From: Lunularia cruciata
Lineage: Eukaryota; Streptophyta; Marchantiopsida; Lunulariales; Lunulariaceae
Reading direction: 5' to 3'
Assembly (NCBI GenBank): GCA_948567375.1
Contig: OX419755.1
Coordinates: forward strand, 43,343,001-43,407,000
DNA: 64,000 nt
Shown here: positions 57,866 through 64,000 of the stretch, in pieces
How the letters are laid out: every line of letters starts with the position of its first letter
Numbering within the stretch: position 1 is the first letter of the stretch
Notes under the pieces: model-generated
Databases searched by the model: none
What the model was told of the DNA's origin: nothing
The model's input: the letters and a program-made list of their open reading frames with translations, nothing else
Program-made: the position numbers and the translations under genes

Positions 57866-58285
57866 AGAGTTGCATCTAGATTGCTCAGACATTAGAGTTC
57901 CAATGATAGAAGTTAGAGGCATTTTGGTAGTTACCCATAGACTACTTTCTGGCGGTCAGATTTCATGTTCGGGGTATTGACTTCATCACATGTTCGTCAC
58001 TTGTAGTCGCCGTCAACCAGACCGTTGGGATGTGACCTAGGTTGAAATCAAGAGTATACATTGGAATAACAGCTCCAAAGAGCTCACTTCTTTGATGTTG
58101 AGCCTTTGAGTTCTTGGCTAGAGTGGACAAAAAGTCGGCAAGCGGCACCTGGAGTCACTTAGCTAGAGTTGTGTGGCTTGATTGTAACCAGTGCCCTGTT
58201 GTTGGCAAGTTGTTGAGGATCAGATCAAGTACTGATCTGATTTGAGTTGATTCGAGTTGTAAGTGATTCTGATTACATCAAAGAG
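57866..58285 (+). repeat. Repeat D, copy 2 (probable LTR or leader of element E)
   Basis: It matches 10351-10790 as described there, and sits just upstream of the decayed gag-protease region. Confidence 0.65.
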
Positions 58286-59133
58286 GTGAGTTAGGGGGAA
58301 ATTGGATGCAAGAACTGTGAGTGTTGGTGGTATCTTCAAGCTTGGTGGATCATGGTGTCTTGATCAAGTAGTTTGGATTTCCTTGAGAGAGATTGTATGT
58401 GGAAGCACTGGAAAAATTTGGAGCAAAAGACAAGCAATTTTCAAGCAATAGTTGTGATTTTGAGCTCAAGAGGTGAAAGCAAGACCAATTTGTTGCAAGT
58501 TGAGCTCAAAAAGTGAAATTGAGGTTGAGTTGGGAGCATATCCTTGTGAATTAGAGATTGGAAAATACCCAATTTTCCAATTTGGCTCAAGTGAAGAGTT
58601 ATCTGAGGATTTAGTGGTCAGCTAAATTTAAGGATTTACATCAGATTTTACATCAAATTTACATCAAATTTATGTTAGATTTTGTGAAAGGTTTATAAGA
58701 GATTTTGGCGAGATGAACAGATTTTGGCAAGAAGATTCCTTTCTTGGTGATCCTTGTAACGTAGGCAGTAGATAAGTGTTTCAATCATGTTAAATGCAAA
58801 TTGGTTGCAGAGTTAGTCCAATGTTGTTTTATGATATGGAGGGTTTTTGTTTTGATTTCTTGTGATTGGACTCCCTCCATTCTCTACTTCCTATTTGTGC
58901 ACTGTGTTTGTGTGAGGTGCCTTGAATTTAGAGCGTTGGTGCTCTAGTGTGCATTTGATAGTGAGGCTGGAGTGATGACCAATCAGTCTATCTATGTTTC
59001 TCTCCGGTGAGGTAGGAAATGATGACCTGCAGATCATGAGAGTGCGTGTTGTGATGGCAAGTTATAGATCGCCTTTTCTCCTAGTGTAGTTGTCTTAGTT
59101 AGAGTTACATTAGTGGGTAGTGTTCCATTAGGG

Positions 59134-59260
59134 TTGGTACTTGGTGGTGCTTGGTTGGTGGTGTTGGCACTTGGTGGGGTTGGGACTTTTGGTGCTTGGT
59201 TGGTGGGGTTGGCACTTGGTGGGGTACTTGCTGTTTGTGGTGGCGGTTTGGGGTTACTTT
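59134..59260 (+). repeat. G/T-rich stretch with 45-base direct repeat
   Basis: 'ggtgcttggttggtgg' begins at 59146 and again at 59191, and both continue 'gttggcacttggtgggg'. The plus strand has almost no C or A and many G runs, which could form G-quadruplexes. The overlapping hydrophobic frames are low-complexity translations of it. Confidence 0.75.
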
Positions 59261-59583
59261 GTCACGATGGAGTTCTTTGGGGATTCCAAAGGAGATAGCA
59301 CTATAGTACAAACCGGGTTTACTTGGAGTGGCACTTGGTATCGGCTTGTTTCTCAGGTCCAAGTGAGAGAGTAAATTGACTTTGAGTTGGAGTTTGACAC
59401 AGGAGATGATTTAGTCGAGAGTGTACTTGGTATGTTTGCACCGTTGTTCTGGGACATTTACAAGATTTAGAGGGTCACCAAAGGCCTAGTTGTTACTCAA
59501 GTATAGTGGATACCATTGAGTTGGATGACTTCATCTAAGAGTTTGATAGTTGGTATGATCTGTAGTAGATGTAGAACCCAACT

Positions 59584-60760
59584 TTGTTTACACCCTTTAT
59601 GGTATGGAAGGGGTTGTTTCAGTATTTGGAGGGTCTACCAATGGATGATTACCATGAGTTCATTAGAGCTCACTTGGAGGAGATTGAGTTATGGAGACAA
59701 CATTGGTCTTCAAACTATGTCTCTATCATTTCAAGCTTGGTTGCCAAGAGTAGATTGGCAATACCCACGAGTTCTAGCTCAAGTAGCATTGGTGGAGCTA
59801 GTGGAGGTGCACTAGTTAGAGATAATGCTACTACGAGTGGAGGTACCGCTACAAGAGGTGGTGTGGTATTGGGGTTTAACCCAATGGTGGAGTTCTTCTA
59901 GTGTTTGACGCAGAACTACCAATGAGTGCGGATTGATAAGTTGAAAGCTTGCAAGAGTTCCAATGGAAGGTTGGAGAGAGCCTACGCGAGGCATACAATC
60001 GCATGAGGCAGCTGATCAGTTTCACTCAAGGAATTATTGAGGCCCAAGCAGTCCAGTTTTGGAATGGGATACTAGACAAGGAGTTACAACATAGAGTTTG
60101 TAATGCTATGTTGTGATAGGCTACTTTGCTCACTTTGGCAATGGTCTTTGGTTTGGCTAGGCATATTGAGCTCAACATGGTAGAGGAGAGAGTGATGACA
60201 TCTGGATTTGGTAGGAAGACCTCATCCACAGTTGTGACTTCTTCTAGAGTGCAACAGAGTGCACCATGTCCAGTTGGTTTTTGAGAACAAGGTAGACAGC
60301 CTAGGTCCTTTGGAGCGAGTGGAGGGCCTACTATAGTTAGACCCTTACCTTCATTTTTGAGTCGACAATAGCCAATGAGTAGTGGTGTTTCTTGTTGGAC
60401 TTGTGGTGGACCTCATCATAGGAGAGAGTGCCTCATGGCAATGGACCTGATACCACTGGTGCATCACAACTAGCACAAAGATATGTGAGTATTGCCACAT
60501 ATTTGGTCACACTAGTGACCGGTGCTTTGACCTACACTCGGAGTATGGAGTGGTAGGGCTGCTATGGCAAGTGGTAGAGGAGCTCTTGTTCATGGAGGAC
60601 ATGGTGGTGGTAGAAGATCTACACCTAGTAGAGGTTCAGTACTTGCCCTTACTTTTGAGACATCTACGGCTACTCGGATTGAGCAATTCAAGCAGAGATT
60701 GGCTAGTATGGCCATTGCTTAGAGGAGATCAGATTTGAGTGCTGAGGCTTCCACCTCATG
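59584..60760 (+). pseudogene. Gag remnant of element E with two zinc knuckles
   Basis: Capsid-like pieces include 'GLFQYLEGLPMDDYHEF' (59600s) and 'LISFTQGIIEAQAVQFWNGI' (about 60010-60070). Two Cys/His motifs follow: C-x2-C-x3-H-x4-C ('CWTCGGPHHRREC', about 60393-60431) and C-x2-C-x4-H-x4-C ('CEYCHIFGHTSDRC', about 60488-60530). Stops and frame changes separate the parts. Two knuckles in tandem occur in several plant Gag proteins. Confidence 0.7.
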
Positions 60761-61399
60761 CTAGTGATAAAGATACTTTGGACTTCATGTGCGGAGCAAT
60801 ACAAGTGGATGCATCTGCAGCAATGACTAGGAGTGCAATACATGTTCCAAAGCCTAAAGAAATATTAGTGGAGTTGGACCCACAAAGAAGAGAGGTTGGG
60901 AGACAGGTCAGACTTCTCTAGTCTTTCACGCTCTTTAAGATCCTACAAACAACATCCATGGCTCCTAGATGTCCTAGTGCATTTGTGGTAGGTGGTGATG
61001 GGGTGCATGATGGACTTCCTACTATTCAACCACCTACTACTACACAAATTGAGTCTAACACAATGTTGGAGGCGGCTCAACTAATTATGCACTATCTGTT
61101 ATTTTCAACTAACAAGATGTGTACATTGGGAGTTGACCCAGCCTTAGTGTTCCGGTTGGCTGCCATGCTTTGTGAGGGTAGGGATGAGGTGGTCTCTACT
61201 ACTAGAGCAAAGGTGGTTGATAGTGGAGTTGACTTGGTTGAGGAGCATGAGATCCGCTCAACAACCAGTGGTTTATGGTAGGCAATAATGGCTAGATTGG
61301 AGGAGTTACCAGCTAGACCGGCCTTTGAGAGAGCGTGGTTCATACCTGGTGTTGTCCTATTGGATAACCAAAGGGAGATTTTCAGTTTGGTGGGACCTT

Positions 61400-61640
61400 C
61401 AAGGAAAGTCTATACAGCATAGAGAGTCTTATTAGACTTTGGTGCGCAACTCCTTATGTTGGGGAAGGCTATAGTTGTTGGTCTAGGGTTACGGAAGACC
61501 GATGTGGAGAGGTGTCTATTTCAGATCTAGACATCTCTAGGTGGTGGTTTGACACAATATATCACGTGTCCAGAGCTTGTTGTCCAGGTTTAGCCTGATC
61601 ATCCAACTGATAGTTCAGTGGTGAGAGCTCGGGCTATTGC
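61400..61640 (+). pseudogene. Protease-like remnant of element E
   Basis: 'VLLDFGAQLLMLGKAIV' contains an Asp at the position of the retropepsin catalytic site, with the usual D-T/S-G-A replaced by D-F-G-A. Stops surround it. The assignment rests on this motif and on position after gag. Confidence 0.45.
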
Positions 61641-62133
61641 AACCATAACTGAGTCATATGATGTGGTAGTTGGTGGAGCAGTATTATACTCCATGGGTTT
61701 CAATATCAACTATTGGGAGGAGACAACCTCCTATAGACCAGGTTGGTAGTCTAGTGAGGGACGAGTATGTTGCCTACCAGTACGCTTCAATAGTGGTAGT
61801 CTTGGCTTACTCCAATTTGAGACCATGGCAACACCAATATCAACTTTTAGTGGTGTTGTTACTTGGCCTAATGACTTATTCGAAGGGAATGCCCATGCAT
61901 AAGATACTTTAGTACCAGAGGAGATCAATTGGATTTGGAGTATGAGTGGGATTGTTCTATCCACCTTGGATGTTCCATTGTGGAGTTTGGAAGAGACATT
62001 GCAACAACATGTAGATTGGTTGGTGCAGTGGGCTTGGAGTGGAGCCTTTGTACCACAAGGAGATGAGTTTGAGGATGAGCTTCCAGAGGCAATTACCTTG
62101 ACACCTCTAGATACCGCACTCATTGCTTGGCAG

Positions 62134-62174
62134 TATCCAATAGAGGGAGTATGTAATACTCCCTCTATTGGATA
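62134..62174. repeat. 19-base inverted repeat spanning the LTR/flank junction
   Basis: 'tatccaatagagggagtat' (62134-62152, mostly flank of element E) and its exact reverse complement (62156-62174, inside the LTR) are separated by GTA. Confidence 0.97.
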
Positions 62175-62887
62175 AGAGAAGAGAGAAAACACAGATTGCA
62201 CACTCAAACATTCGATGCCCCAAGGGAGCACCTTCTCTTTATTATATAGACAAAGAGGATCTCCTCCAAGGAAGCTCCACCATAGGATTAGAGACACAGA
62301 TAGGTGACATGTCAGCAAGCTCCACCCTTGGATTACTTACTTGGATGGGTGACCTGTCTGGTCTAGGTCCTATCTGGTTGGTCAAACAAGCTTTGACCGG
62401 AGGGAATATTTTAGGGAATCTTCCTTAAGGAATCTCAGAATCACATGAGTAAGGTACCATTGGAAAGCTGTCGATGAGACAAAGAAGGGGGGGAGGGAAG
62501 GCCAGCCTTTCCTCCGTTGGGGGGGGGGGAATCTGCACATTTTCAAGGCCTAATGCATCCGTTTAGACCTCCAAAGATTTCAGGCATATTTTGGTTCCTA
62601 CTCTATTAGTAGAAGTCCCCTTTTGGTGATACCTCTTTCTGATCTGCTTAGTCCATCATGTGTAACATCCTTCCAGATGTTACCAAACCAATTCTCACCT
62701 TTAAATCATATGTCTAGCTATTGGTTCTAAGGTTCTCAAGTCTATTTTGGTTTTTTCCTTATTAGTAGAAGTACTCTTTTGGTGATATTTCTATCTGATC
62801 TATTTAGACCATCATATATAACATCATTCTAGAAGTTACCAAACCGAATTTCACATCTAGATCATATGGCTAACCCTTGGTATTACA
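62152..62887 (-). mobile_element. 3' LTR of the chromovirus
   Basis: On the minus strand it starts TGTAATACCAAGG and ends AGTATTACA, 736 bases. U3 begins with the doubled block (second copy starts near 62722). A C/G run of ten or more bases lies near 62519-62529. The last 20 or so bases differ from the other family members and mirror the flank. Confidence 0.93.
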
Positions 62888-62900
62888 GACCTCCCTCCTT
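62888..62900 (-). other. Polypurine tract of the chromovirus
   Basis: On the minus strand AAGGAGGGAGG precedes the 3' LTR and starts right after the stop codon of the polyprotein. It is the plus-strand primer of reverse transcription. Confidence 0.8.
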
Positions 62901-63359
62901 TTAAGACGCAACGTCCTCGTTGCACAATTGTTGCTCAAATGCTTGCACCAACACCGGTGCATGTGCCAAATTGGCAGCGGGTTCCCAAGTTGCTTCATAA
63001 AGGGGGTAACCTTTCCATTGTACTAGATATTCCACCCGCGGATGGTGAGTACCACGCATGCACTTTTGGAGAATCCGCTCCACTTCATATTCCTCTATGC
63101 CATCAATGAGTGTCGGACAAGGTTGGATGTCCTATGTGGAAGGACCTTGGCCTGATCGGGGAGCATATCTGCATAGTAGGGAGACATGGAACACTGGATG
63201 GATCTTCATGTGTGGTGGTAGCTCAAGGTGATAGGGCACAGCGCCAATGCGACAAAGAATTGAGAAAGGCCCAATAAAACGAGGTCTGAGCTTACGAGAT
63301 CCAACTAATGTGAGGTTGTTTGTCGATAGCCACACTTGATCCCCAACATTGAACTCCAT
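62901..63359 (-). pseudogene. Integrase C-terminal domain and chromodomain of the chromovirus
   Basis: The frame starts 'MEFNVGDQVWLST' and includes 'KLRPRFIGPFSILCRIG', the GPY/F integrase C-terminal module, then 'YHLELPPHMKIHPVFHVSLL'. After one in-frame TAG (about 63129) the same frame gives a chromodomain: 'YEVERILQKCMRG', 'VEYLVQWKGYPLYEATWEP'. The aromatic residues expected to hold methyl-lysine are partly conserved (Y, W, and a W in TWEP). Without the stop this would be the end of the polyprotein. Confidence 0.88.
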
Positions 63360-63375
63360 ATGCCTACGGTGTGCA

Positions 63376-63981
63376 TCAGCTTACTGCTTTTGTCGATTGC
63401 ACAATCTGTAACCTGTGCTTGGCGCTCTCCACACCTTGTTGGATTCTAGAAACAAATGTGTTGACTGCATCAACCTTGGTAGTCACTGGACGGATCTTCA
63501 TCAAGCTAGAAGGTGTGAAGGGATGCTCACCATACATGAGGAAGAACAAAGTGACTTGGGTGGAGGCATTCACTGAATTGTTGTAAGCGAATTCCACCAA
63601 CGGTAGTAGGGTGTCCCACCTCTCTTGCTCTTCTAAGGTGAAGCCGCGTAACATGTCTTCAATCGTGCGATTAGCCCGCTCTATTTGGCCATCTGTTTGT
63701 GGGTGGTAAACTATAGACATGGCCAACTTGGTTTTGAAGAAACCAAAGAGTGTTTGCCAAAACAAACTGGTGAATTGGGTGCCTTTATCGGTGATGAGTA
63801 CTCTAGACAAGCCATGGTGAGCAAAGACTGCATCTAAGTATAGTTGAGCTAGTTGTGGAGCGGTCACCTCCTTGGTGGTAGGGCGTACATGAATCATTTT
63901 GCTGAGCTGGTCCACAAAGACCACAATGGAGTCAAACCTTGAGGTGGTCTTGGGTAATTCGCAGACGAGATCCATACTCAC
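63376..63981 (-). pseudogene. Integrase catalytic core of the chromovirus, DDE intact
   Basis: A 201-codon open frame beginning at an internal Met (the real protein begins outside the window). The three catalytic acids are visible: Asp in 'MSMDLVCELP' (residue 4 here), Asp in 'VLITDKGTQF' (65) and Glu in 'TDGQIERANRT' (101), with the standard 35-residue spacing between the last two. A frameshift near 63376-63390, plus a TAA in the next frame, separates it from the C-terminal domain. Integrase inserts the element's cDNA into chromosomes. Confidence 0.9.
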
Positions 63982-64000
63982 TTGTTCCCAACGTTAGGTA

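Larger units (their letters stand above)
58286..62151 (+). mobile_element. Decayed Ty3/gypsy gag-protease region, element E
   Basis: A leader-like stretch (58286-59400) contains a G/T-rich repeat at 59134-59260. Gag fragments follow at about 59580-60740 with two zinc knuckles, and a protease-like piece lies near 61420-61580. The sequence ends where the chromovirus 3' LTR begins at 62152. No RT, RNase H or integrase was seen. Confidence 0.65.
62152..64000 (-). mobile_element. Chromovirus (Ty3/gypsy with chromodomain), 3' half, runs out of window
   Basis: On the minus strand: integrase core (from beyond 63981), integrase C-terminal domain, chromodomain, polypurine tract and 3' LTR (62887-62152). 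The left part, including gag, RT and the 5' LTR, lies beyond position 64000. The coding part has one frameshift and two stops, far fewer defects than the other elements. The LTR matches the solo LTRs at 25623 and 32744, so this is the family responsible for them. Confidence 0.93.

Noticed and set aside
61731-62318. A 195-codon minus-strand frame
   Set aside because: It runs from the chromovirus LTR into element E in the wrong direction for either. No family motif is present and the composition is that of LTR sequence.
1-64000. tRNA, rRNA, CRISPR array or telomere-like repeats
   Set aside because: I scanned for tRNA B-box-like sequences, regularly spaced repeats and TTTAGGG-type runs and saw none that held up. 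A covariance-model search (tRNAscan-SE, Infernal) would be decisive.

Overview
The window looks like nuclear DNA from a land plant. It holds one spliced cytochrome P450 gene with GT-AG introns, long AT-rich intergenic stretches, and many Ty3/gypsy LTR retrotransposons whose LTRs begin TG and end CA. The compact introns (about 110-170 bases) and the style of the repeats would fit a non-seed plant such as a bryophyte or lycophyte. That placement is an inference; no marker gene in the window fixes the species.

Layout. 1-2770: a type-A LTR fragment invaded by a truncated Ty3/gypsy copy (B-prime). 2771-6598: hairpins, then AT-rich and low-copy sequence without a recognisable gene. 6599-8963 (minus strand): an intact eight-exon P450 of the CYP85 clan, the only complete host gene I could reconstruct. 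9541-23931: a gene-poor, AT-rich stretch with TA microsatellites, two small tandem duplications or palindromes, and copies of an unclassified dispersed repeat of about 130 bases (called R130 here). 23932-28806: a degenerate Ty3/gypsy copy (A) broken by solo LTRs. 29360-42167: a chromodomain Ty3/gypsy element (B) that contains a younger Ty3/gypsy element (C, 32160-40708); C in turn carries a solo LTR (32744-33485) inside its left LTR. Target-site duplications support all three levels of nesting. 42173-48742: low-copy sequence with no gene I can name. 48743-51275: a decayed DDE-type DNA transposon with short terminal inverted motifs. 51276-57865: AT-rich sequence that includes a heavily decayed Ty3/gypsy pol on the minus strand. 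57866-62151: a decayed gag-protease region (E). 62152-64000: the 3' end of a chromovirus on the minus strand, with intact integrase catalytic residues and a chromodomain. It runs out of the window.

The genes do not form a pathway. The P450 would be an ER-anchored monooxygenase acting by itself, and everything else recognisable is transposon-derived. The chromovirus LTR family explains much of the window: its full-length 3' LTR (62152-62887), two solo LTRs with exact five-base target duplications (25623-26361 and 32744-33485), and the related type-A LTRs. I saw no convincing tRNA, rRNA, CRISPR or riboswitch. No previously undescribed functional system is evident. The most unusual structures are a perfect 48-base palindrome in the transposase remnant, a perfect 36-base palindrome at 19410-19445, an inverted-repeat LTR junction at 62134-62174, the R130 repeat family, and an extra zinc-knuckle reading frame ahead of gag in element C.
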